Assembly (NCBI RefSeq): GCF_002575655.3
Contig: NC_053035.3
Location: forward strand, 89,491,322-89,555,321
DNA: 64,000 nucleotides
Direction of reading: 5' to 3'
Source of the DNA: Aegilops tauschii subsp. strangulata
Lineage: Eukaryota; Streptophyta; Magnoliopsida; Poales; Poaceae
Part shown: one piece after another, positions 45,111 to 56,135 of the stretch
Layout of the letters: every line of letters starts with the position of its first letter
How positions within the stretch are numbered: position 1 is the stretch's first letter
Position numbers and translations under genes: made by a program
The notes under the pieces: generated by a model
Told to the model about the DNA's origin: nothing
Seen by the model: only the letters and a program-made list of their open reading frames with translations
Databases searched by the model: none

Positions 45111-46344
45111 CTAAGCATTGCAATACAACATGTGCATGATATGAGTAATATAACCCTGCCAAGTTTGAGCATACACCTCAGTGGGATAATAGGATTGGTC
45201 ATCTGCCTCTGAATCCTCCTCCAAAGAGCTATTTGTAACCAACAAGATATCTGCTTCAGCAGGTAGCATTGTCTGCTGTGAAGACCTTGTTTTCACTCGA
45301 GATTTCTCCATCACCAACTCAAATGGCTGATGCATAGGAAGAGCTGTTGAATATACAAACATTGTCGACAAATGCAACGAGAAATACAAAAAGGGATGAC
45401 ATGATATAATTCACATATATGGCGCTTGGCTAAACAGCATGGCATTGCATAATTCACATATATAATGCCTTGCAACAAGATAGCATTGCATAATTCACAT
45501 ATATAATGTCTTGCGACAAGATGGCATCGCATAATTCACATATATGGTAATTAGACACTAAACAGGTGGCATTCACACAAAGCATGTCTAAACTAGGCAA
45601 ATGACATAGCAATGCAAGATACCATACGCACGATGTGAGCAACATAACCCTGCCAAGTTAGAGCATGCACCTCGGGGGGGGGGGGATAGGACTGGTCATC
45701 TGTCTCTGAATCTTCCTCTGAGGAGCTATCCGTAACCAGCAAGACATGTGCTTCGTCAGATAGCATTGTCTGCTCTGAAGACCTTGTTTCCACTTCAGAT
45801 TTTTCCATGACCGTGCCGAATGGCTGATGCACAGGAAGAGTAATTGAATGTACTAAAATTGTTGACAAATTTAACACGTAATAAAAAATGATGGCATGAT
45901 ATAATTCACATATAAGATGACTGGCTAACCAGGGTGGCATTGCAAAATTCACATATATGATGCCTGGCTAAACAAGATGGCATTGCATGATTCACATATA
46001 CGATAAAGAAACTAAACAGATGGCATTGACACAAAGCATGTCTAAACTAAGAAGATGACATATTTGATGTATCCAGTAAGCAATGCAAGGCACCATATGC
46101 ATGATATTAACAACATCAGCATGCCAAGTTAGAGCGAAGACCTCAGGGGGTAAATAGGAGTGGTCTTCTCCTTCTGAATCCCCCTCAGAATAGTTATCTT
46201 CCTCTTGATTACGATCCAAAATGGGTGGAGGGGGGATGCCTTTGCGCCCACCATGGAGCGACGTCTGCATGAAATTTTATTGCCATGCAAGGCTCGTCTC
46301 TTTCGCTCTACATGTTCAGTTTCATTGTGTACAATAACTGACAT
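45111..46344 (-). pseudogene. Duplicated exon series of the CACTA-1 gene
   Basis: Related exons lie on the minus strand. One near 45389-45111 holds LPMHQPFELVMEKSRVKTRSS, LPAEADILLV and EEDSEADDQSYYPTEVYAQTW. One near 45880-45640 holds LPVHQPFGTVMEKSEVETRSS, LSDEAHVLLV and EEDSETDDQSYPPPPEVHALTW. One near 46270-46110 holds SEGDSEGEDHSYLPPEVFALTW. The exon at 44654 also begins with a diverged copy (VKTRSSENIVLP). The acidic block followed by PPEV-A-TW is the signature. They look like tandem exon duplications in the amino-terminal part of the transposon protein. Frames are short, so some or all may be dead. Confidence 0.5.
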
Positions 46345-46676
46345 GCATAGGAATAAAACATAGTGAGATTATGTAAGGAGTGCATGCACAAATCCAGAGT
46401 GATGGTAGCAAATTGTGGATAGACCCAAAACCAATGATAGTAGGCAGATAATAGCTTTAGTTAAAAAATACAGATAATGGCTCCTTTAATGTTTATTTGC
46501 ATCCAACATGAAACTCATGGTAGACACTCGAGATTAACCAGATAGTAGACAGATAGTACTGATTGCTGCCCCAATATGTACCCCACAACCATTTAAAAAC
46601 TCAAGTTTCAGCATTAGTTCGGACCTGACTCGGAGTATAATAGGTGAACACGACGATAAAGTAGCATGTCATCATA
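46345..46676. other. CACTA-1 intron or spacer, no gene seen
   Basis: AT-rich sequence without motifs or ORFs of interest. Confidence 0.4.
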
Positions 46677-49079
46677 TTAAGCGATGCATAACGTAAGCAG
46701 ACACGGAAGAGTGCGACCTCTCTTGCAGACCCGTGTAGTCCTCAAGGTCATCTGCTCAGTTGATGATGGTAATGCAGTTGTCGTGGCTGCCGGCGGTGGG
46801 GAAGAAGATCTGAGGCGGCGAAAGACAGTCTGGAGAGCGGATCCCTGCTGTGGTGAACCCTTCCGTCGTTGGAGCAGCTGAGCTTGGGTGGAACACATCG
46901 CAGCAGGAGCAGAACAAACCACACAAGGTTTTCTTTGACACATATCTGTAACAAAAGTAATTGTGTAAGGGCTTGTTTGAATTTGAGGATTCTAACAATT
47001 TAGGGATAGGAAATAGACAGGAATAGGATAGGAATGCACGTGCAAAATAGAGAATTTAAAAACACAAGAATTATGCCAACCTGGGTGTTTGATTCACAGG
47101 AATTGGAAGATCACAGGATGCAAAGAAGCAAGGTGAGATTAAGTCAAACCACAAGAAAATGTACGGTTATAATGATATTATGCTACTATCTTTTAGTCTT
47201 GTGCTTCATGAATAGGAATTTGAAAAGGAGGACAAGTGGAAACTAAAATTCCTACAGTTTTTCTTTCAAGGAGACACTAAAGGAACAAATCCTACAGTTT
47301 TCCTTTTCTCCATTCCTTTGAACCAAATTCATGAATAGTAGTACCACAGGAAACTTTCCAATTCCTATGTTTTTCCTTCACTTTTCCTTTCAAGCACTGG
47401 CGATTCTAGTAGGCAGGCTTGAGCAAGGAAAAGCCTACACTCAAAAAATGTTTTTGTGCTACTTCTATTACTTTGGACCCAGGCCACTGCCCTACTAGTT
47501 CAACTCCCAGGCCCATCGACAAATGGACAGCTCAAACGCGCAGAGATTAATAATGATGGCATTCAAGAGAGGCCATCACGGATAGCTAAGTTGCCTGGTA
47601 CCTCACTGCTTGTCATATAGTAGGAGAAACTAATCGTATTTCACGTTACTTCGTGTGCTCAATGGACAATATATATAACATGTAGAGTAAAAAAGAGATG
47701 CAACAAGTGTACAACCTCTTTGGCAAAGCCATGTCGATCTCAGCGTGATTGGGTTGGTCGATAAGGATGATCTGGCTAACTTGGCTGTCGGAGGAGGGGA
47801 AGAAGATCTTAGGCATCTGGAGATGGAGCCCGGGGTACTGCTCCACTGTGATGGAGGGTTTCGTTGTTGGAGCAGCTCCGGTGAGTTGTACAATGCCGAG
47901 GCTGAAGCAGGACAAGAGAGACAACGTTAACCTGAGTGGAATTCTAATAGCATCTCCAATAGATGACGTAAAATACATAACCACAAAGTGCTAGATGTAA
48001 AATACATCAGCCGCTCATCTCTGAACTTAACTGTCGAAACTGAATTTAACTGTCGAAACTGAACTTAACTGTCGAAACTGAATTTTGCTGTCGAAACTGA
48101 ATTTTACTGTCGAAACTGAATTTTACTGTTGAAACTGAATGCACTAGCTAGTAGCAAAAAAGCAGTAGTAGCAGCAGCCGCAGCGCGTGCGAGATCCGGG
48201 GTAGCTGGTCGTGTAGCAGCATCAGGTGAGGCTACCCTGAGCCGCCAGCCACCACCGGCCAAACAGCCGCCCCCCCGCCACCCGCGGCCGGCGGTGCGCC
48301 GCCCCGCCCGCCCCGAAACCACTCCCCACCGCCGGTCTGCCGCCGCCCCGGCCATCCCTCTAGGCCCGCCGTGCCGAGCTTTATATCCGGCGATCCCCAC
48401 GGCACCGCCCCACCACCGCCGGCGACCACCGCCCCCACCCTGAACCCTAAGATAGATAGTGGGGTACCTCTCCGGCGACCCCCTCCCCGCTGCGGCTGGT
48501 TCTTCCTTAACTCCGGCGAGCCCCCCACCCCCTGAAAATCGACTGACCTAAAAGTCGATTCAGTCGACTGAAGTGTAGCTAAATCGGAGCAGCATCGCAA
48601 GCAAGAGCAAGAGCGAGAGCAGCACCGCGAGCAAGAGCAAGATCAATAGCAAGAGCAAACCAAGAGGGGACCGAGAGCAAGAGCAAAGCAGTAGCGCGAG
48701 TGAGAGCTAAAGCAGCAGCAGGTCCTACTGATGTAGACGTCGCCGCCGAGGGAGCGACGCCGTGGGGGAAGTGGCCGGCGACACCGCCGTGGATGGAGCC
48801 GCGCCGTGGAGGCTCAGAACCGAGCGCCGGCAGCACCGTGAGATCGAATCAAGAAGAAAATGTGGCACTTAGTGTACAACCTCTTTGGTGGCGCCGATTA
48901 GGCCTCAGCTTCATCCGACGAAACGGTGATGATGATGCTCTTCCGGTGGTGCTGGTGAAGATGGCGGTGTGGAAATGGAGGTGGCGCGAAAGACGAGGGG
49001 AACGCCGGGGCAGCTCCTTGGAGGTGTAGGACGGGGTGGCTGAACTGGCGGGACGACGAGATCGACGACGGATCCTCAT
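46677..49079 (-). pseudogene. Second series of repeated exon-like blocks, CACTA-1
   Basis: Minus-strand blocks near 46900-46700, 47880-47700 and 49070-48860 resemble each other. The first two share a ggggaagaagatct core and the peptide pattern RRLRSSSPPPAA / RCLRSSSPPPTA, followed by RTTRVCKRGRTL / RSTWLCQRGCTL; the third shares only the end NRRHQRGCTL. They may be alternative first exons or duplicated 5' exons. Between them lie AT-rich spacer (46960-47600), 19-bp tandem repeats and GC-rich ORFs on both strands (48.13-48.6 kb) that look compositional. Confidence 0.4.
48031..48140 (+). repeat. 19-bp tandem repeats
   Basis: Six units of ctgtcgaaactgaatttta start at 48031, 48050, 48069, 48088, 48107 and 48126. 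An imperfect (gagcaa)n-like tract follows at 48596-48720. Confidence 0.9.
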
Positions 49080-49973
49080 CCGGTACGGTGGATGAGGGAC
49101 GTCGAGGTGTTGCTGTGGACAACGTCGTCGGGGAAGAGGCTCCGGCTGGGTGGCGGATGAAGGAGGGTGTGGGTCTTCGCGGGTTTTCGCGGCCTCGGTG
49201 TATGAATGGGTGGGCGGATGGGATGGGAGTGGGGAACCATGGCTTAGGGACGGGTTTTCACAGGAGGTGGGAGTTTTCGCGCGCGTTGTAATTTTGGAAT
49301 AGCAAGGCGCGGGTTAAGATGGAGGGAGTTGTCGGAGCACAACGATACAAAGATATATTTTAAATATTTTGGGGTAACAAGGCGCGGGTTGAAGAGGCGG
49401 GAGTTTCACAGCACGATAGACAGAGACGCTAGCTTGAAATTTCGGCATAACAAGGCGGGGCTATAAATTTCGGGAGGTCAAGCTTAACGTCTACCAAAAA
49501 AAGACAATTCGCACCTCATCACTAGAGAGAGCTATGTCCCATTTTACTATATTACTAGAAATGCATTCAAATACAAAAAAACTAAAAAAATCAGGACAAC
49601 AAACATAACGTGTATAGTGCCAAAACAATTTGCACTTCCCTCAACAATAAAAAAACAATGTGTGTTGTCTAGCATATGCACTAAATTTGAGTACATTTTC
49701 CCTGTTTGAATGTGATTGTACTCGGGTTAGTTATACAACCATCTAAATATTATCTTCGCAACACATGACATGAATATAGGAGAAGTAAATTCCTATATAA
49801 ATACGAACTACATGTACATACGATCTCAAATTCAAATATATGTATAGATTTTATGTTGAATTCAAATCATAGTACATGTATGCTCTAGCTAGATGTTCGG
49901 AATCTAAACCATGTATGATATAGTACGTACAATGTGTTTAACAAGCACAACACACACACAAACACCATTTAGA
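49080..49973. other. Unassigned region at the right side of CACTA-1
   Basis: Up to about 49480 there are phrases that repeat locally (aaggcgcgggtt twice, cgggagtttc/gggagttttcgc), perhaps the 5' end of CACTA-1. From 49481 to 49973 the sequence is AT-rich with no ORF and a short (CA)n tract before the Helitron end. No CACTA terminus was found. Confidence 0.35.
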
Positions 49974-50495
49974 CTAGTAAGGTACACGTGCATTGCACGG
50001 ATGAGATTTGGCAACCAAATTATGAACAAATACCACATTATAGCATGTAAGCTTTGAGTCATATATGCATGATGTAGATGTTCGTTTAATTCTTATAGTT
50101 CATTTCATTCAAAATCATCTAGTTTTATAAGAAAGCTAATCTATTTTAAGATTCATGGAATTGTGCATTGTAAGGCATAACGTAAAAACAAATAATGGCA
50201 AATCATGTAGAAAAATATTTGGGCAATTCTGATACGGAAGATTAACAAAGAAGAAGTGCTTGTGTTTTGAGGTTTGTGCATTATGCTTAAGTTCAACCAT
50301 GGAGTCTTCTAGATTGTACATGTGGCAAAATCTGGTGGAATGCAGATGATATCCAACGGCCAGTTGTGCTCAAATTTGCCATTCTCTGCACCATCGGATT
50401 GGCCTCATCCAACGACCATCTTTCAAAGTTAAAAAGTTATCCGCACACTATAGAAAAAATATAAAATTTAATATATATAGGGGTATAGATATAGA
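49974..50495 (-). mobile_element. Probable small non-autonomous Helitron
   Basis: Read on the minus strand, the right end starts TCTATATCTATACCCC after an A. The left end carries a hairpin CGTGCAATGCACG ten bases before CTAG, followed by T. A 5' TC start, a GC-rich 3' hairpin, a CTAG terminus and insertion between A and T are Helitron hallmarks. The length is about 520 bp and there is no coding capacity. The exact 5' end could be 50489 or 50495 because tatagata is repeated. Confidence 0.5.
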
Positions 50496-51157
50496 TATGT
50501 GATGCGAAAGCCACCCATCATCTCCAATTAGAAATAGTGTGTCCATGCATGGATGCAATTTGGCCAAACGATGTCTGCCATCGATATCTCAAATACAAAT
50601 TAGTCTGACCTTGTTCAATGTGTATACAGTACAACATGCTCGTTTCCAAACCACACCACGCATATCTCAGTTATATTCATGCATGCATGGGTTTCAAACA
50701 TCATGATCTCTTATTCAAATATTTGAATTCTACTTTACATTGATTATGACGTCACCTAGTCTTTTACACCCACACAGTCATCTTCTCTTTATAATTGTAC
50801 CATGAACTTTCTCTCGTGCATGCATGCATACACAGTACCAGTCGGCATTATCCATCGCACACATGCAATCTTTTTCTTCAGGTCGGTCTCCCATGCATGC
50901 ACACACACACACCTCCCCCTCCCCATCATATTGGGCATTCTTTATATCTCACGTGCATGCGCAACGATCGATGTTCCTCTATGTGTGTGTATATATAGCT
51001 AGGTCTTTCACACTTCTCCACACAAACCGATCAATCTATATATCTAGTGAGATCTCACCCTCTTTCCCATCTCCACATTGATCAATCCATACCTCTCTAT
51101 ATAGGATTACATAGCTAATACACCCACATTAATTATATATCCAACGTCCCACACAAA
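50496..51157. other. Unclassified AT-rich sequence
   Basis: No gene is seen. It has catgcatg clusters (near 50685 and 50820), a (CA)n run near 50900, TATATATAG near 50990 and a partly repeated cacacaaaccgat phrase (51020 and 51151). It may be a degraded element or promoter-like flank; I cannot tell. Confidence 0.3.
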
Positions 51158-51874
51158 CCGATAATGTTGAAGACGAAAGAGGGGATGCCTTCTGGGGCAT
51201 CCCCAAACTTGGTTGCTTGGATCTTTCTTGAATGTTACCTTAGGGGTGCCTTGGGTATCCCCAAGCTTAGGGTCTTGTCACTCCTTATTCTCCTCATAAC
51301 GATATCTCACCCAAAACTAGAAAACTTCAATCACACAAAACTTAACGGAACTTTGTGAGATTGGTTAGTATGATAAAAAGCAAATCATTCACCTTGGTAC
51401 TGTCAAGACAAGATCCATAATCGTTCTCACACAATTCCTATTGTACTCTATCATTTCCATAATTTATATTGACCAATATAAGCCATAGAAACTAGGAGAC
51501 AAGCAAACTATGCATTGAAAACAGAATCTATCAAAAACAGAACATTAAGTAATGATATGAATTGTTCTCATACTTATTGAACTCCAAAAATTCTGACAAA
51601 TTAGGACAACGTATAAAATTTGTATATCAATGATCTCTAAAAATTTCAGATCAAAAGCACGTTCCAGTGAATTTTAGAAATTCCTGTACTAGGCGCAAAA
51701 GTTTCTGTTTTTTCACAGAATCAAGTCAACTATCATCCACACTATCCCAAAGACTTCACTTGGCACTTTATTGAAACAAAAGCTATAAACTTGGTTACTA
51801 CAGTAGCCTAATCATGGGAACACACAAAAATAGTAGGTAAAAATGTTGGGTTGTCTCCCAATAAGCGCTTTTCT

Positions 51875-52677
51875 TTAATGCCTTTTAGCCAGGCATGATG
51901 ATTTCAGTGATGCTCGCATAGAAGTAAAGAATTGGAACACAAAGAGAGCATCTTGAATCACACGGCAAACAAATTTAAGCCTAACCCACTTCCTATGCAT
52001 AGGTATTTTGTGATTAAACAATTTATGGGAACAACAATCAACTAGTATAGGAAGGCAAAACAAGCATGACTTCAAAACTTTCAACATAAAGAGAGGAAAC
52101 TTGATGTTATTGCAATTCCTACAAGCATATGTGCCTCCCTCATAATAATTTTCAGTGGCATCATGAACGAATTCAACAATATAACTATCACATAAAGCAT
52201 TCTCTTCATGATCCACAAGCATAGAAAATTTATTACTCTCCACACAAGCAAATTTATTCTCATCAATAGTAGTGGGAGCAAACTCAACAAAATAACTATC
52301 ATGTGATTGAAAATTAAAATCACGATGACAAGTTTCATGCTTATCATTATTCAATATAGCATACATGTCATCACCATAATCATCACAGATAGGAGGCATG
52401 CTTTCATCATAGTAATATTCTCATCAATACTTGGGGGACTAAAAATATCATCTTCATCAAACATAGCATCCCCAAGCTTATGGCTTTGCATATCATTAGC
52501 ATCATGGATATTCAAAGAATTCATACTAACAACATTGCAATCATGCTCATCATTCAAAGATTTTATGCCAAACATTTTATTGAATTCTTCTTCTATCATT
52601 TGAGCACAATTTTCCGATCCATCATTTTCAAGAAACACATGATAAAGATGAACAATATGAGACCACCTCAATTCCAT
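51875..52677 (-). pseudogene. Non-canonical ORF of the WHAM/Sabrina-like element
   Basis: ATG 52677 (MELRWSHIVHLYHVF) lies about 95 bp after the primer site. The frame changes once near 52400 (from SIDENITMM to MPPICDDYGDDMY) and continues to 51875. The protein is rich in Asn, Asp, Glu and His, with EEEFNKMFGIKSL, CRNCNNIKFPLFMLKVLKS and PMHRKWVRLKF. I have seen similar ORFs in non-autonomous Triticeae gypsy elements, but know of no function. It shows no gag, protease or RT motif. The frameshift makes it non-functional as read. Confidence 0.5.
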
Positions 52678-52772
52678 TTTTTTGTAGTTTTCTTTTATAA
52701 ACCAAACTAGTGATAAAACAAGAAACTAAAAGATTCATTTGCAAGACCTAAAGATATACCTTCATGCACTCA

Positions 52773-52792
52773 CCTCCCTAGCAACGGCGCCA
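52773..52792 (-). promoter_or_regulatory. Primer binding site, WHAM/Sabrina-like element
   Basis: The minus strand reads TGGCGCCGTTGCTAGGGAGG, close to the tRNA-Asp primer site of related elements. A ten-base spacer separates it from the LTR end. Confidence 0.75.
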
Positions 52793-52802
52793 GAAAAGAG
52801 CT

Positions 52803-54380
52803 TGTTGTCTACGATGCAACTTTATTCTTGTAGACTCGTGTTGGGCCTCCAAGCGCAGAGTTTTGTAGGACAGTAGCAATTTTCCCTCAAGTGGATGACC
52901 TAAGGTTTATCAATTTTTGAGACGCGTAGGATGAAGATGGTCTCTCTCAAATAACCCTGCAACCAAATAACAAAGAGTCTCTTGTGTTCCCAACACACCG
53001 AATAGAATGGTAATTTGTATAGGTGCGCTAGTTCAGCGAAGAGATGGTAAGAAAAGTGTAGTAATGATAGTAGATATTGATTTTTGTAATAGTAACAATA
53101 AAAAACAGCAAGGTAGCAATTGATAAAACGGGGCACAAACGGTATTGCAATATTTGAAAATGAGGCCTAGGGTCCGTACTTTTGCTAGTGCAATCTCTCA
53201 ACAATGATAATCTAATTGGATCATGTAACCATCCCTCAACGTGCGATGAAGAATCACTCCAAAGTTCCTATCTAGCGGAGAACATAATAAGAAATTGTTT
53301 GTAGGGTACGAAACCACCTCAAAGCTATTCTTTCTGATCAATCTATCCAAGAGTTCGTACTAAAATAACACCAAGCTATTCTTTCCAATCGATCTAACAA
53401 AGAGTTCGTACTAAAATAACACCAAAGCAAATTCAGATTCATAATACTCAATCCAACACAAAGAACCTCAAAGAGTTCCCCAAGATTTCCACCGGAGAAA
53501 CAAAGATGAGAACGTGCATCAACCCCTATGCATAGATTACCCCAATGTCACCTCAGGAATCCGTGAGTTGAGTGCCAAAACACATATCAAGTGAATCAAT
53601 ATGATACCCCATTGTCACCACGGGTATTCGTAGCAAGACATACATCAAGTGCTCTTAAATCCATAAAAGTATTAATCCGATAAAATGAAATCTCAAAGGA
53701 AAAACTCAATTCACAACAAGATAGAGAGGGGAAAACACCATATGATCCAACTATATTAACAAATCGCGCGATACATCAAGATCGTGACATCTCAAGAACA
53801 CGAGAGGGAGAGAGAGATTAAACACATAACTACTGGTACAAACCGTCAGCCCAGAGGGTGGACTACTCCCTCCTCATCATGGTGGTTGCCGGGATGATGA
53901 AGATGGCCACCGGTGATGAATTCCCCCTCCGACGGAGTGCCGGAACGGGGTCTATATTGGTTTTTCATGGTAACAAAGGCTTGCGATGGCGGAACTTCCG
54001 ATCCATGGTTATTTCTAATTGTTTCTCTATTTATAGGATTTTTTGTCACCAGTTTCACGCGAAAATGGGCCTCGAGGTGAGCACGGCCCACCGGGGCAAG
54101 CCCGGCCCCTCAAGTGCGCCCCGGTGTCTTGTGCCCTACTCCTTCACCTTATGGTCCTTCCACGAAGATTCAGGGGTCTCTTTTGTTCCAAAAAAATGGT
54201 CAAAAAGTTTCAGCTCATTTGGAGAACTTTCATTTCTGCACAAAAACAACACCACAGTAGTTTTGCTGAAAACAGTGTCAGTCCGGGTTATTTCCATGCA
54301 AATCATACGAAAACCATATAAAATTATTGTAAACATGGCATGAATACTTCATAAATTATAGATACGTTGAAGATGTATCG
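52803..54380 (-). repeat. 5' LTR of the WHAM/Sabrina-like element
   Basis: About 1578 bp, ending ...GACAACA on the minus strand. Two copies of a phrase agagttcgtactaaaataacaccaa occur near 53350 and 53400. The small ORFs are not genes. Confidence 0.75.
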
Positions 54381-54722
54381 GCCCTCACATGACAAACTGC
54401 CGTTTTAACCTGAACGAGTTCAGGGTCTTAAAAAAGATTGACTGTTAAGAGTACGACGGGTCATTCAGGATTACCTGGCAGAGTAGCATCTTACAAACAA
54501 GCAAGAGGAACTCTGGATTCGGCATCCACGCCTGGTCAAAAGGGTAAGAAAGCTAACCCGGTGGGTTGGAAGCCCCCAAGTGACCTTATGAACAACTAAT
54601 AAAGACTCAGATGCTTAGAAATGAAACGACAGAGGCCCTAAATTGTCAGGGATGCCGGCTTTATTATGTTGATCATGATATATACATTGGTAAAAGTATG
54701 TACAACAACAAGAACCGGTGGC
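54381..54722 (-). other. Gypsy C sequence downstream of integrase
   Basis: Noncoding stretch with aacccggtgggttgg and ccggcttt phrases typical of this element. It probably continues into 13822-13517. Confidence 0.5.
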
Positions 54723-56135
54723 TCAAGTGTAATAAGGCCAAAGATGAGCAATGTTGCAGGGCCGGTGGGTCTCCTCCTCCGACTTATGCGACTCCTTGTG
54801 TTCTCGTATATCAATGAGGTAGTATGACCCATTGTTCAGGTTCTTACTAACCACAAAGCGTCCTTCCCAAGGTGGGGATAGCTTATGCACATCAGTTTGA
54901 TCTTGGATTAACCGGAGCACCAAGTCATCTTCTTGAAACGTTCGGGTCTTGACTCTGTGGCTATGGTAGCGACGCAGATCTTGCTGATATATCACCGAAC
55001 GAGCCGCCGCTAGGTCACGCTCCTCATGTAACACATCAAGTACATCTTGAGGTGCTATCTCATTAGCAGACTCAACATAAGCCGCCACACGAGGCGAATC
55101 ATGACGGATATCACTTGGAAGAACCGCCACTGCCCCATAGACCATGAAGAAAGGAATATAGCCTATTGACCTGTTGGGGGTGGTGTTGATACTCCAAAGT
55201 ACAGAGGGTAATTCCTTGACCCAACAACCCGGCGTTCTCTGCAAAGGAACCTTACACCGGGGATTTATGCCTCTCAAAATTTCCTGATTGGCCCACTCCG
55301 CTTGACCATTAGAATGTGGGTGAGCCACTGAAGATACGTCAAGACGAATATGCTCTTGCTGACAGAATTCTCTCATAGCACCCTTAGATAAATTAGTACC
55401 ATTATCAGTTATGATACTATGAGGATAACCAAAATGGAAGATTACTTTCTTTATGAATTGAACCGCTGTCACAGCATCACACTTGCTGACCGGCTCTGCC
55501 TCAACCCACTTGGTAAATTTATCAACCGCCACCAGGAGGTGGGTTTTCTTGTCCTTAGACCTTTTGAAAGGTCCAACCATATCAAGCCCCCAGACTGCAA
55601 ACGACCAAGTAATTGGAACCATCCTCAATTCTTGAGCCGGCACGTGAGCCCGTTGAGAAAATTTCTCACAGCCATCACACTTACTAACAAGATCCTCTGC
55701 ATCAGCATGAGCCGTCAACCAATAAAATCCATGACGAAAAGCTTTAGCCACCAGAGATTTAGAGCCGGCGTGATGACCACAATCACCTTCACGGATTTCC
55801 CTTGGAATCTCACGGCCCTCGTCAGGAGAAACACAACGTTGGAACACACCAGTGACATTGCATTGGTGCAACTCGCCATTGACAATGGTCATAGACTTAG
55901 ACCACCGGGTTATCTGCCTGGCAAAACTTTCATCCTTGGGTAACTCACCCCGGGTCATATAAGCCAAGTAAGGAACTGTCCAATCAGGAATAGCATGGAG
56001 AGCCGCCACCAACTGTGCCTCCTGGTCAGGAATAGCAAGATCCTCTTCAGACGGAAACTTGAATGAAGGATTATTCAATACATCAAGAAAAACATTAGGG
56101 GGCACCGGCTTACGTTGAGACCCAAGCCGGCTCAA
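54723..56135 (-). pseudogene. Gypsy C integrase region
   Basis: An open frame of 470 codons on the minus strand. In order: a segment with PDWTVPYLAYMTRGELP; a zinc-binding region (GDCGHHAGSKSLVAKAF, CDGCEKFSQRAHVPAQ); the catalytic core with LDMVGPFKRSKDKKTH, SIITDNGTNLSKG and HSNGQAEWANQ (the D, D and E positions); and a carboxy-terminal part with PPWEGRFVVSKNLNNGSYYL. It would insert the cDNA into chromosomes. The frame is complete for integrase but is cut off from RT by stops and frame changes upstream, so the polyprotein cannot be made. No chromodomain follows, which fits the Tat-type rather than the chromovirus lineage. Confidence 0.85.

Larger units (their letters stand above)
13823..49480 (-). 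mobile_element. CACTA-1, interrupted by gypsy B
   Basis: The left terminus CACTACAAAAAAAC starts at 13823 and is preceded by caa. Subterminal repeats follow to about 15120. Gypsy B interrupts at 15183 (target duplication gacaa at 15178-15182 and 43173-43177). The body resumes at 43178 and encodes a Transposase_24-like protein on the minus strand, so the 13823 end is the 3' end for its genes. I could not find a matching TAGTG terminus on the right; 49480 is only where recognisable content fades. No TNP2-type transposase is visible. The element may be truncated or composite. Confidence 0.6.
51158..54380 (-). mobile_element. WHAM/Sabrina-like element, 5' part, truncated
   Basis: On the minus strand: 5' LTR (54380-52803), primer site (52792-52773), then a non-canonical ORF (52677-51875) and AT-rich internal sequence to about 51158. 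No gag core, pol or 3' LTR is present, so it is truncated and probably belonged to a non-autonomous family. The LTR start has a C in place of the T of the usual TG (CGATACATCTTC). Its right neighbour at 54381 is gypsy C. The left boundary is approximate. Confidence 0.65.

Noticed and set aside
48104..48600. Overlapping Gly/Arg/Pro ORFs
   Set aside because: GC-rich composition opens several frames on both strands; no motif or splice support.
49515..49625. Possible right end of CACTA-1 (cactag near 49520; tagtg near 49616)
   Set aside because: Neither gives a terminus complementary to CACTACAAAAAAAC with the 3-bp flank caa.
51164..51358. Small plus-strand ORF of 64 codons
   Set aside because: It lies in internal sequence of a minus-strand retroelement and has no recognisable feature.
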